From Parapristionchus giblindavisi (taxonomy: Eukaryota; Nematoda; Chromadorea; Rhabditida; Diplogasteridae): DNA of 64,000 nucleotides. Positions 14,601 to 28,400 of the stretch are shown here, piece by piece. The notes beneath the pieces are model-generated. The model saw only the letters and a program-made list of their open reading frames with translations. It ran no database searches and was not told the origin of the DNA. The DNA lies in NCBI GenBank assembly GCA_943737045.1, contig CALSFV010000222.1, forward strand, positions 1,054,001-1,118,000. The letters run 5' to 3'. Both the position numbers and the translations under genes were made by a program. Every line of letters begins with the position of its first letter. The first letter of the stretch is position 1.

Positions 14601-16370
14601 TTGATCTTTGTGATACTCATTCCCCATAATTTCAGTGCCGACGCATTTGCGAGTACGGGTCTGAACTATGTTGGAGAATTGGTGAGTGGGCAGTTTCATG
14701 TTTCAGTGCGAGACTATGTTCTAAAAAATTATTTCATTACGATTATAATATCTGTTTGTATTACTTGAGTGCTGTGTTATCTTCATTTTTGATGGTAGAT
14801 GATATGGATTGCTATGTGAGTGCAGGGCTTACCTTTACAGGAAAACCATGAAACAGGAAAATTCAATTATCCTTAATTGTCTTACTGGTCTCACAGAGAG
14901 AGAGAAGAGTTTAATTGATTAAAGATCAAAGATCATCGTTCAGGTCAATGCGGGTTGCACCTCGGCTGCGGTGATTCTGATGACACGCGCTCTCGCGCTC
15001 CACTACACGAGAACGGATACCATCATTGGCCATCCCAAGTACAGTAGATTGATCTTTGATCTTTGTTATGCCGTCTTAAGTAAGATGGATTTATATTTGA
15101 TCTGTATCTGCCATCCCAAGTACGGTAGATTGATCTTTGGTCTCCCTACGCTTATGAATTATAAATAAGTTCGCTAAGATCGTCTTAAGATTATCGATTG
15201 ATCTTTCAGTTTCGCCGCCGTGTTCGATCGTGTTATCCATGCGGACCAGTGCAGCTACGCGTATCAGCTCATCGCCGGCCCCTCATCCGCGCCAACGCTC
15301 ATCGTCCGCATGATCTCGTGCGCCATTGTGGTGAGTGTGTCCGATGGCACGCTTGCGGTGCCAACAGTATCCCTGTCTGTTTCCAGTTCGAAGCTCGTCG
15401 AGTGACCGACTTGGCGCTGTTCCTGCGTGCGTGGGTTGACGCGCTGTGTGTGCGGCGCGCGACCGTTTTCAATACGGATCAGGTACATACATTTTCGGTG
15501 TCCCTCCCCATTGTTTTTATATAGTATAATAGATCAATTTTCGTAGAAAATCAATTGTAGAAAATTCGTTATTTTTCGCTTCAAAATCGTCATCTTTAGC
15601 TTATTTTTTTGTATCAAGTGGCTGAAAATGAGTCATATATAGTGGGTCAATCCTCGCATTACGAGGGTATAGCAGTGTATGATCAGGATGTCAAAATGAG
15701 ATTAATCATCGTTTATAATGCTTCATGTGTAATTTCACTAGCGGATGAGATACAATCAAACAATATCTATTTCATTGTACATTCATCTTCTTGCCGCAAC
15801 ACCAATCTCCCAGGTTTCTCTTCAACTCCTCGGGACGATAGTTCGACTCGCGTTCGAGAGAGATCCGAAGGATTTGCTAGGAATCACTGATCAATTGCAG
15901 AATGCACACATGGTGAGTGGAGTTTAAACTTTATTATTCTTATTTTTCCATCTAAATATAATAAAAAGAGTGGATAATTAACATAGGCTTATGGAGGTCC
16001 GGCTCTTTATGTGAATCGGTTGAAGGCATCATGGTAAATGAGGTTTGGGTAGGATAATTATAAATGACAACGCAGAGGGGACAAGATAGGATTGATCTCA
16101 ACATAATTTTTAATTTAAAAAAAACGAAGAGAGGAAGTAACTATATCTGTGGAATCGGTGAACTGAGATATCACGGACAGCGTACATAAGGCACAGATGC
16201 ATCATACATCCTCCTTGTTAGCTCCTTGATCTTCGATCATGTCTAGTATGATATTTGATCTTTGATCTTTTGCAGCAGCAGTTAACAGCGTGGCGCGAGT
16301 CATCGAAGGGCATCTTCTCCATGTTCTCCGGTCCACCTCAACCACCCGCACTCATTCCGAGCACGTAGGA

Positions 16371-16411
<41 letters not shown>

Positions 16412-19400
16412 CATCATTTACTATTATTACCATTGTCCTGATTATTATTACTATTATTAATTATATTCGGCACGGGAAGAACCATTGTCGTTAAAAACCG
16501 CCCACTGCTTCTATGAAGTCCTTGAAACATGTAATCCACTGTTAGCTAGCTAAACGAACTACTTATGTGGAGCGAATGTGACGGGACATTTAGTTCTTTC
16601 TAGTAATCGTTGTCAATCTATGACGTTAAACGCTGCTTCTGAGCTTGGAATGACACTGCATGTCATGCTATTGTCAATCCTTTTGTCATTCTTATAACAT
16701 GTCAATCCCATACGATTATATCATTCTTATAATATGTCATTCCAACACGATTGTCAGTCATTCTTATAATATGTCAATCCCATGCAATTGTCAGTCATTC
16801 TTATAATATGTCAATCCCATGCAATTGTCAGTCATTCTTATAATATGTCAATCCCATGCAATTGTCAGTCATTCTTATAATATGTCAATCCTATACGATT
16901 GTCAGTCATTCTTATAATATGTCAATCCCATGCAATTGTCAGTCATTCTTATAATATGTCATTGTCTATTGTCAGTCACCTCTCGGTATCGATGTGGTCC
17001 TCGTACGCGTGTCTCATCGTGGAAGACGGCGCGTTCGACGCCTTCACTGCGGTCATGCACGATGCACTCGCGAAGAAGGACAAGATTACGCTGGATGAGG
17101 CGGTCAAGGTACGGTAGATTACACGTGGGACGGCGATCGCGCGGGGAATCTTCTTATTATCCAAGATTTATCCTTTTTTAATATCTTGATATCCCTACTT
17201 TAGAAAGCCACATCGAAGGTCTCATACCAACTGCCAATCGATCGACTGCCCGTCTTCAGATGGATGGAACTAGTGAGAGCGTGCGGAAATGGAGATAGGG
17301 AGAATGAACGAGAAAGGTATGCGGTAGATGGCGCACGGTAGGTGCGTACTGTACATGTACATATCATACTGTACGCATATAAGGTAGATACAGTGTGTAA
17401 TAGGTCATTATGTTTATACTACATTGATTGGTTGGGGTAATCATAACGCGTATTTTGCTCGTTTCTACGCCAAAGTTAATGGAATATAGATTCAGTTAAA
17501 TAAAGGTAATCATTGTCAATACCATCACGTAGCATTCCTATTCAGGATTTAAATGATTTGATTTGATTTCTGAAATAACATCCTAATCTGCTAATGAAGT
17601 TGTCAAAATGTAAAATGATTTGATTTCTAATAACAGACGGGTCCTTTAGAGATTCGCCGGTGCTCGCCCTCTCCCTGCAACGACTGTGCCATCAGATGTT
17701 CACGCTCAGGACGAGTGTAGGGTACGGTATAATTATCGATTTATTGATTGATTGATCGATTTATTTCCCCGATTTTGTGGGATATTATCGAACGATAACT
17801 ACCTCGAATTATGCTAACATATTCAGGAAGAAGTACCAGTTCGCGCGCAAGTACTACACCGCGCCACCACGCGAGCGATGGCAGGCGTTTGAGGTGAGTC
17901 ATTGGGGGGGGGGGATACTGTAGTTTGAACTTTGTATCTTGATCTTTGATCTGTTGTCCACGAATGTTGGTGATACTGTAGTTTGAACTTTGTACCTTGA
18001 TCTTTGATCTGTTGTCCACGAATGTTGGGGATACTGTAGTTTGAACCGTGTACCTTGATCTTTGATCTTTGATCCAGGAATCACTCGATGCCCGCCCAAC
18101 GAACGAGGCGAGAGGCCTTTCCAAAGCTGTATGTGGATGGATTCGAGCATCCGTCGATATATCCCTGCCCTCGTTCAGGTTTGATCTTTGATCTTTGATC
18201 TTTTGAACTCTGATCTGATCTCTTAGTCGTTATAAAGTTTCACACTTTTTGCAGTGACTACTCTCGTTTTGATCTCGACTATCTGCTGCAGCTAGTGATT
18301 GCTGATGATAAGGTGAGTATTTAATGATCTTTGAACTTTGATCTTTGATCTTTCCTCTACCCTGTCTCTCAACAGGGAGTCTGGCTTGATTTCGTGGACC
18401 TGAATGTGATGGCGGCGCAAGATTCGGAAGATGTCAAGGTGAGACGGTAGTTGATTATGCGTTTCACTCTCACTACGTATCATTGATCTATGTAGAAATA
18501 TTCAATTAATATGAAATGAACAATAAACAAGTATAAGTTTACCTGCACATTATTGTTAAATAAGATGTGTAAGATGAGAACTTTATTACATATATTAATA
18601 AGTGTGCTTCATAATGTTTCGACCGCTACGTCTACACAACATCATATGAGAGGAATCGCGAGAAAATCGACCGTTTCGGAGGGTCCGCGGCGGTAGAAAT
18701 TTCGACCCCCTGAAAATTTCAGATTAAGTACTTTGAACGATGCTCTATCGAACTGCGTTGTCCGAATTTGCATATCTGCTCTCATTTTCGAGTAGCGGTA
18801 GGTCAAAGTTGGCTGGTACGGTATTTTTGGCTCGAGTGTGCGTCAGAAAAATGATCATAACTCCGTTCAAAATAATGATAGAAATTTTTTCAAAAAAAGC
18901 ATCGAAAGAGGAGAATTTGGGCAACATTTCCCACTTGATGACGTCATTTGTCGACCATGCGCCGGTGCGGGGCGGTCGGTTTTATGAAAAAGTGACGTAA
19001 CTTTCCTAATCGGAAAAAGTGCACTTTTCTTCTATGCGCGTTTTGTTGCACCCATATGTGTCTAAAAATGACCCAAGTTTCAGAGGATTTGCGAAATGCA
19101 AAAAAAAAGCGTTGATTTTAGTGACGCGACCTCAGACCTGTCAAAGGAAAGAACGGCTTATTCCTTTATCAAGAAACAGCAAATGAGCTAAAATGACTCA
19201 AAAACATCCGAAAAAAAACTACGAGCTCAAAATACCCATATATGACAGTTATTTGAAACACAAAATCACCGAGTTCCGAAAAAATTGAAAAAAATCATTT
19301 TTTGCTTTTCCACGTGGAAAAAAACGTTTCAGTAATGTTAATTATTCTTTATAATATTTCTTATAATGTTTTTGAACAATTTTGTTTTTGGAAGTGAAGG

Positions 19401-22400
19401 CCTACCTGCTCTTAGAGCCGAGATATCCGCCATCGAGATTACACGCGCGCGCCCCAACTCCGCGCGATGTGTAGCCATAAAATGATCGTTTTCAAGCTCA
19501 AAATGACTCAAAACAACTTGCTTCATCATTCTTATCACGAAAATATACCTTGGAACACGTTTTCTGTGTCTGTAAAAATCAGCAAAAGATTTGGATCGAA
19601 CAGGGGTTCGAACACGCTATCATTCGAGACGTCGAGGTAAAGAGGTACCACTCTAAAAACACCGAGCGTGTTCGAACCCCTGTTCGATCCAAATCTTTTG
19701 CTGATTTTTACAGACACAGAAAACGTGTTCCAAGGTATTTTTTCGTGCTAAGAATGATGAAGCAAGTTGTTTTGAGTCATTTTGAGCTTGAAAACGATCA
19801 TTTTATGGCTACACATCGCGCGGAGTTGGGGCGCGCGCGTGTAATCTCGATGGCGGATATCTCGGCTCTAAGAGCAGGTAGGCCTTCACTTCCAAGAACA
19901 AAAATGTTCAAAAACATTATAAGAAATATTATAAAGAATAATTAACATTACTGAAACGTTTTTTTCCACGTGGAAAAGCAAAAAATGATTTTTTTCAATT
20001 TTTTCGGAACTCGGTGATTTTGTGTTTCAAATAACTGTCATATATGGGTATTTTGAGCTCGTAGTGTTTTTTCGGATGTTTTTGAGTCATTTTAGCTCAT
20101 TTGCTGTTTCTTGATAAAGGAATAAGCCGTTCTTTCCTTTGACAGGTCCGAGGTCGCGTTACTAAAATCAACGCCATTTTTTTTGCATTTCTCAAATCCT
20201 CTGAAACTTGGGTCATTTTTAGACACATATGGGTGCAACAAAACGCGCATAGAAGAAAAGTGCACTTTTTCCGATTAGGAAAGTTACGTCACTTTTTCAT
20301 ATAACCGACTGCCCCGCACCGGCGCATGGCCGACAAATGACTTCATCAACTGGGAAATGTTGCCCAAATTCTCCTCTTTCGATGCTTTTTTTGAAAAAAT
20401 TTCTATCATTATTTTGAACGGAGTTATGATCATTTTTCTGACGCACACTCGAGCCAAAAATACTGTACCAGCCAACTTTGACCTACCGCTACTCGAAAAT
20501 GAGAGCAGATATGCAAATTCGGACAACGCAGTTCGATAGAGCATCGTTCAAAGTACTTAATCTGAAATTTTCAGGGGGTCGAAATTTCTACCGCCGGGGG
20601 GTGGTCGAACCTCTGGCGATTCCTCTCATATATATATTCATTATAGTGGTATGCGGTGGCCTGTCACGAGCGTGGTCGCACCCTGCCTGCTGCGAACGCT
20701 CCCGGTGCTCCGCATCCCGGCACGATTGGTGAGGATTACGGTAGATGGGGAACATCGTATTATTCATATTCACATCATCATTGATCCCCGATTATGGTAT
20801 TTTACAGGTAGTCTATCATCACGGGCAGCACCCTTTCCAACACTACCGTCGCATCCGTCACTACCAGCTGCTCCCACCATCGATCGGTTGGTGCATTTTT
20901 CACTTATTTAGAAGGCTTTATGCGTGATAGTTCGACTTTTCGAACTCGTTAAAGAGGCATATCCCGAGCTATTTTTACTCTCCGCTCTGGCAATACTTTC
21001 TTGTAGGCAGAATGCGAGAGAGAGAGAGAAAGAGAGCTTACCAGAGCGGAGAGTTTCGAATTAGGTTTGCTTTGAATTCGGATATTAAGCTGGGGGAATT
21101 ACTTACAAGCTAGGGTGGGAGCAGATGATATCGTATCGATCGATCAATATTTTCGATTGATGAACTAACTTTTACGAGAGAAAACAATAGTTGCTCTATT
21201 CAGATCGATCGCAGCTCATCCCCAACTCGCGACCTCCATGGTGCAGCCTATACTCGCCAGTATATCCAAACTGGCAATGTTAGTTTTGCTTTGTTGAACT
21301 CTTCATTAATAATAATATACTATATGAGGCACAAAAAGATGATTGTGTTATTTATTCACAATCAAAATCCCGAGCGGTGTATTCGTGTTTCGGCTATATT
21401 TTAATATCCTAGGGAGTGTTGACTTAATTTGATTGATGACTTAATTCGATTTATAAGATAGTAATAAACAAATTGCAGTGAATTCTGTTCCGCGTCTGAT
21501 CTGGCTCAGGATAAGGACCGCGAATACTGTGACCTACTGCACAAGTTGTACGGACCAGCGGTGCTCAATGTCGCCGTAGTGGTCAAGTGCAGCTCGCGAT
21601 GCGCTATACCGTCCACAAAGACACTACAGGTACTTTCGCGCAGTGTGTAACAGGGTGGCTGGTGCTTGGTGTAGATCGATTATTGATTGATTTGAGGTAT
21701 CCGGAACCGAGTTCAACACGACGACCGATGCGGCAATGACGAAGAATAGGTGAGAGCCGCAAGTAGATGAGCCTTTTTTGTGAAGTTGGCTTATTCATGT
21801 TTCAAGTCTTTCATGAATGCACTAGAATGAATAGTATTTGATGCATTCCGGAAGTTGTTCGCATTATGAGCGGTGTCATAGAAAATTCTCTTTCAAGTTG
21901 TTCTGTTCTAAGAAATTGACAACTTAGAACAGAACATCGGAAATTGAATTTCTTGCTTTTCAAGAAGATTTTTGCAGTATTTCTTATATTAGGTTGTAAC
22001 ATTGTGCATTTGGTAGTGCTGTGTTTGCACTTTTGTTTCTCGCTTCGTTTTCAACGGAGCCCTCTGTACTGGTGCATATCACTAACTAGTGTCGACACCT
22101 ACATAACCCACAGAACCATACATTCAAACTTCCCTTTAATGATGAGTATGCCTTGCATGTTTGTCAAAAGTGAAAATCTATTTCTAAAGTCCAATTTGTT
22201 CCCGGCTCTCTCTCGCATCGATTTAACCAAAATCAATCAACACCTAGGTTAGGGAATATTGGTCATTTGACTGAAATTTGAACAAAATCGCGGATTGGGA
22301 CCTCTACCTCTTTTATTTTTCTAAAAAGAACAAGAGCCTGAGTTGACAATCTGGTAGCTAGATTGAAGAGATGGATCATTCGCAATAACAGTGTGCATAT

Positions 22401-25400
22401 TAGCCAGTGAATTTGAAAAGGAGAGAAACTAAAATCGATCACTAAACCTGAAAACATCAGAAATTGGAGATGCTGTATGTTCAAAGAAGTTTGAAAGAAG
22501 CCAATGAATTACATGCGTACAGTTGAAGTCACCGGTATAATCGGGGACCTCTATTGTAAACAACTACAAGATTTGAAGCCATAGCTCTTATCGCCGCGTC
22601 CACAGCGGTATCTAACGTTTCTTCGTTACGGCTCCGTTCGAACTGACAAAATTCAACTTGTTATGCTAAAACAGCCAAATTTTTCTGGCGCATACTACCT
22701 GTTCCTCCTTATTCTCCGGGCCTTACTCTTTCGGATCGCTACTTTAGTTAAGGCGTCCAACTCGGTTTAGTAAATGAAAAGTTTAAGAACAACGAAGATG
22801 TCGAAACGTGGGTGGTCTCACATTTCGCATAATAACTCTAGTCCTTCTACAAATAGTGAACCCACGGTGTGGCTGGATTATAACAAGGAGTCATCGACCA
22901 CAACAGCAAATAAATTGATCCTAAATGTTGTCGATAAACTAAGATAATTTAACTTGAATATTTACCCCAAAAAGCACAAAGACTTATGTTACAACCTAAT
23001 AATTAAGAATATGAAAAGTAAGAAATTATAAATTTAACTAAATTTTCTGTGCGCGATTCTTACTTGAATATTCATGTTTCAAGTCGTTCATGAATGGACT
23101 ACAATGAATAGTCTTTGATGCCATTCCGTATATTTATAAATAAATATATTATTTATTAATAAATTCATTCAGAGACGAGCGTAACACAGCCGTGACGGGC
23201 CTTCAGAAGGCTGTGATGGATGCGGCTGCGGTGCAGACCGCGAGTCTGGAGTTCATCGCAAGGTATACGGTATATCCATACACTTGGGTTACGGTACTCG
23301 AATATTCGATTAATATGTGAATATTAATATTATTAGTACTATTGTTTTATTTATTCCTTCAATCAACCAAATGGTAATCTGTTAGATAAGTCGTTGTAGA
23401 GGCCAAGGCGAATTGGCGAGATATTGTGGAGGAATAAGTGTGTTGGATATGAAAAAAAAAACAATTGAAACATTTTAAAAGGTCATTTAAGAATTATTAT
23501 TACACTTTTTTGTAGGGAACTGTGCACGATGGCTACAATGGCACCGCAGAACCTCCGGCAGACGAGCATGCAGGTACGGTTGGTTTTTTTTTAAATAAAG
23601 GGGCTGTTCGCGCTCTGGCAATACTCTCTCGCAGACAGAGTATGCGCGGAGAGTTTCAAATTAGCTCAGGGTGTTATTTGATGAAAAAATACTGAATTTC
23701 CCGAAATTTGTCCTTGTCTTTGTTCGAATTTCGTACTGCAAAATCACGCGTTCCGTGAATGACTATTTTATTTTTTGTTCATTTGATTCTTAATTAAATT
23801 TATTTTTCAATTACAGGCAGTGGGTCGTTCGCTCTTCTTCCTCCTCACATCATCAGTAGCATCGGCAACGAGTTCGCCCATATTGTTCCCTCCGGCTACA
23901 GCCTCACTCGAGCATACTCTGGGCATACTGGGAAGGGTGAGTGGATTTTATCCTTTATATTATTTTTTTATATTATATGTTTTATATTATATTTTGTTTT
24001 ATCTACATCATTTATTGTGATAAATACCGGAAAACGGTAGGGGAAATGATCATTGTGAGCGATTTTTTTGTGGGATTAGATGATCCCTCTCGACCTGTTG
24101 ATTTTTGGTTTCGCTGTGGTGGGATATTATTCTATAGCTGTTTTGTTTCATTGATTCCATGAAAGAAAGCCCGGTAAAATATCTTTGATTATTGATCCTA
24201 TCATGATGCCGAATAATAATACTAATAATAATTATAATATTTATTATTATTACTATTTGTTCGATATTTCTAGGAATTCATCAACAATCGTCCGGAAGAG
24301 CAATTGGCCGTGATGAAGTTGGTGCTCGAAGGATTTGTCCTGTCTGATCCGCTCGTTGACAACTTCTCTCCCGAATGCCTATCGCCCAACCTATTGGTGA
24401 GCATACGGTAGTGGTGGTGTAGGTGGTGTGGCGACGTTTACTAGTTTGGGATTTTGGGGTAGCGGGAGGCGAGAATTGCTAATTTATTATTATGTGATAA
24501 TTACCGTCAAAACGAAAAAAAGTGTCAAATAATTTGACAAAATTTGACAAAAGTTCACAAGATTCCCATTTTAGCATTTTTCATGATCTTGATGAAGTAT
24601 TATCTCAGATTTTGTTTTGTAGATGTGTTTGCCATATCCCGATAAGCACGCCAAAAGTGAAAAAAATAATCAGGAGCGTTGCGGAGCAGAATTGGTATAC
24701 TGTAGCATACTGTAGAATCTTACTGTAAAATTGCTTCCATCGCGCTTTTTTTCGTCTAATCATGGATATATCTAGCATTATCTAACTTCCTATAGCGAAT
24801 ATGAACTTTTTGGATCATTTCATAGATCAGGCTGCAAAACGGGTATACTGTAGAAAATCATACGGTATACCAGTTTCACAAAACAGCGATCACAGTGATT
24901 AATTTAAATTTTTTTCTTCATAGGTCAATTAGGTAAGCCGAGTGATGCTCAAATACCCTATTGTCTATTAAAAAACTAGTAACCGCGTTTAGACATGATT
25001 CGAAATTTTCAAAATCTTGTGAACTTTTGTCAAATTTTGTCAAATTATTTGACAAATGTTTCACTTTTTTTCGTTTTGACGGTATCAACACTTTTTGTTC
25101 AGGTAGAGGCATACGAGCGATTGAGTGATGCCGTGGCGACACCGGAGCTGAGTCAAAGGGCGTTGATATTGCTGAGTAAGTGATACGGTATTGACTCCGC
25201 CCACATTTGTGTCGATTTTTCTCCATAGCTGTTGTGTGTTGAGTCACAACAAGCAGTAGAATAGAGACTAGAATAGAGAAAAAATAATAGCTCAAACGGT
25301 GCAGCGGGAAGAAAGTAGATAGGAATGCAAACGAACTGCACGTAGCAAACTTACGTGTAATTTTAATACCGTATGATATTAACTACGCCCACATTTGACT

Positions 25401-28400
25401 GAGTGATATTCGGTATTGACTCATCTACAGCCAAAACATTTTTCCATCTGCAGGTCGTCTATCGATCGATCGTGCCGTATCCCTTCCGCCCACCCAATTC
25501 CGTCCCCTCATGCCGCTCGCCTTTCGAAATGTCGCCGTGTCCGCGGCGTCCACCGCTGAGGACAAACCTACGTCGCCACTCGGGCAGGTACGGTAGGGTT
25601 ACCGTAAATTGTGATTTTGGAACTTAAACGAGAGTACTGTAGTAAACAGGGTTACGGTAGGGTTACGGTAAATTGTGATTTTGGTAACGAGAGTACTGTA
25701 GTAAGCAGGGTTACGGTAAATTGTGATTTTGGTAACGAGGGTACTGTAGTAAGCAGGGTTACGGTAGGGTTACGATAAATTGTGATTTTGGTAACGAGAG
25801 TACTGTAGTAAGCGGGGTTACTGTAGGGTTTGGTATATCGCATACGTACATATTACATTTACAGTTATGCATGGAGCAGTTTATCGCTTTCGTCTTCCAT
25901 CAGTTCCCCTTCAATTTCCCCTACGGTCTCGAGTTGACCTTGAACGGTACGGTTAAAGGCTCATTTAATACTACTCTCCGCTCTAGCAACGCTCTCACGC
26001 AGACAAAGAAAGCCAGAGTGCATTGCCAGAGCGGAGAGTTTCAAGTTAGCTCGGGATGCACCGCCTGTTGATTTCTGGTCTCGTCGGCTTGTGATAGGCA
26101 ACCGTTCTCATGTATTCATCGATCTCAACTTGTGTTTTTTGAAATCACAATGACCATTTGCAGGCTGCAATTCGGGTTCGACGCCGCCCTCTCTGTTGGA
26201 CGCCATGGCGCGGAAGGTGGACGCGCTGCCGCGACCATCTGGAGCGGCGGAATATCGATTGGACACCCGAGCGGTTAGGTTCTATGCCAGCAATGTTGTT
26301 AAGCAAAATTTTTGGGATATATGGCTGAATTTACTTGTTTGTTTCACGTTTCATACATGGGTTTTGGCGTGAGGTTTTGTTTGAACTGCGATCCTGGTAA
26401 CATCGAAGTAGTCAGAGTGATCTCTAATTAACGTCAGTCAGGCTCCATGCCTCCTAACATGCCTTATTTTGCATTGTCCTCGCGACCACATTTATCGATT
26501 GAATTAATTATCGATTGATTGTATTATTAATCAATCGATAATGAATCGGTTCAGTGTCTGGAGTGCGTGGCGGTGACTTCTCGTGCGCTCATCGCGGGTT
26601 CATCAACGGGCATGTCGTCGCTGTTCTCGCGTTGGCACAAGTACACCGAGGCGGTGGGAGCCATGATGCAGGTATACGGTATGGGGATGGTACAGGGGTA
26701 TACGGTAGTGGATGGTAGAATATTTGTATACGGTAGTGGAGGGTAGAACGAGGAGATGAGCTTTGTCTGTTGGTTTTGCGCACTCCGTTTTGAGAGATAA
26801 AAGCAAGACTACAATGGTAATCTGTTGTCGTTTTGGATAACTTTGGACATTTGATCGTTTATGTACATCTCTTTATCTATGATACATTTTTGCAGTATAT
26901 CAATACAATTACAGTTGTTCGTAATGAAGAGTGCCCTCGCGAACTTCAACGCCGAATCACCACCGTCGCTGATTCAGAATGGTGAGTGATGATTGTGGTG
27001 GCGGCGGAGCCCAGGCGGGTTTGGTTCCGGGAATTCCCTATTCTATAATCCCCCCTTGCAGAGCTGGCGGACAATTTCGTTCGTCTCGTTTCGTTGTTCG
27101 GTCCTCTCATCGTTCCGTCGTCGCCTTCACTCCCTCCATTCTCACCCTCAGCCACAGGTAATCGATTATTGATTGGCTGACGGATCTAACAATCGGCTAT
27201 TGATTGATCGACTGATCGTTTAAAATCGACAGTCTTGTTACCGCTTTTCTCAGTTGATACGTTATCGCTCGATAACACGTTTTTACTGTGGTCGGATAAC
27301 TTTGCCTTTCTTACGATATCATTGATTGTCTTTTTTCTCAGATGCGGCGGGATCGCTCGTCAATCGATTCGTGGCGACGGCTGGAGCACTCCCACACAGT
27401 GCCGTCCTACCGCCAGGTGTGCAGTCTTTATCTTTGTTTTATTTATGCGAAACATCTTATGGCAGCGTATCGAACACTCGCATCTTTTGCGTTTCTGAAT
27501 CAATTTATGGTTTTGTGTTCGTAACACATTTTGCTGATATTAACCCTCAATGGAGAGTAAGTAATAAATGAATTAATTATAACGTACAAATATAGGGGTT
27601 ACATGCATATTACAGTTAAAAAATAAGTAATGTTATACAAAATAAGGTAATAATAGTGCATTTTGCATAATAGTGCTTCGTCAGAACCTCCCTTTCAATT
27701 TAACTTAATTTTTCAATGTTATCTCTTGTGGCATAGTAACTTTCTACGTGTCCTGTAATGTAATGTTCATTGCGAACCGTATAATAAAGGATAATAATAA
27801 TAATTATTATTATTATTCCCATGACAATATTTTTAGGTTCTCAGAATGTTCCCTCGCTCGTGTGGCGATTCTACGCTGAACAGCTGGCCGTGCTCACTCA
27901 TGGAACGATGCACTACTACTCTACGCTGGTAAGTCTTTCGTTGTGTAGTTTGATCTTTGATTTATATTAGTTTGGTTTGATCTTTGACCTATATTTGTGT
28001 AGTTTGGTCTTTGAACTATATTAGTGTAGTTTGATCTTTGATCTATATTTGTGTGGTTTGATCTTTGATCTTTCCAGGAGACGTATCTGGTCCGGCTGCA
28101 GTGGTCTCAGTTCTGGCCGTCGTTGCGCGCGCTCCAGGTGCGTTCTTGTTGCACGAATAGCAGAAGGATGCGAGGGTGGCGATCATACCTTGATGATCTA
28201 TAGTCCTCCCCGAAAATATACTCAATTGTTCAGTTGTTCAATTGTTATTAATCTTAAAATCTTCTCGTGACATAGAAAAATTGAAAATATTGATAAACAT
28301 AAAATTTAAAATATCAAAGAATAATAAAAATGATATTGTCGTTAGGCGATGGAGGATGTGCTCTCATCTCGCTCTGCCGATTGTGCTCCATTCGTCTCAC

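Noticed and set aside
14346..14699. Antisense frames of 80-130 residues across epg-5 exons (for example 13763, 14346, 17741)
   Set aside because: They are opposite-strand shadows of spliced epg-5 exons and cross introns with no splice logic of their own.
16662..16975. CRISPR-like array of regular repeats
   Set aside because: The 37-bp units are contiguous without unique spacers and the DNA is eukaryotic; it is a minisatellite.
18740..19000. Identical 86- and 60-residue open frames in both arms of the 2-kb palindromes (also 20284, 30964, 32404)
   Set aside because: They are mirror images made by the inverted repeat, overlap on both strands and have no coding signature.
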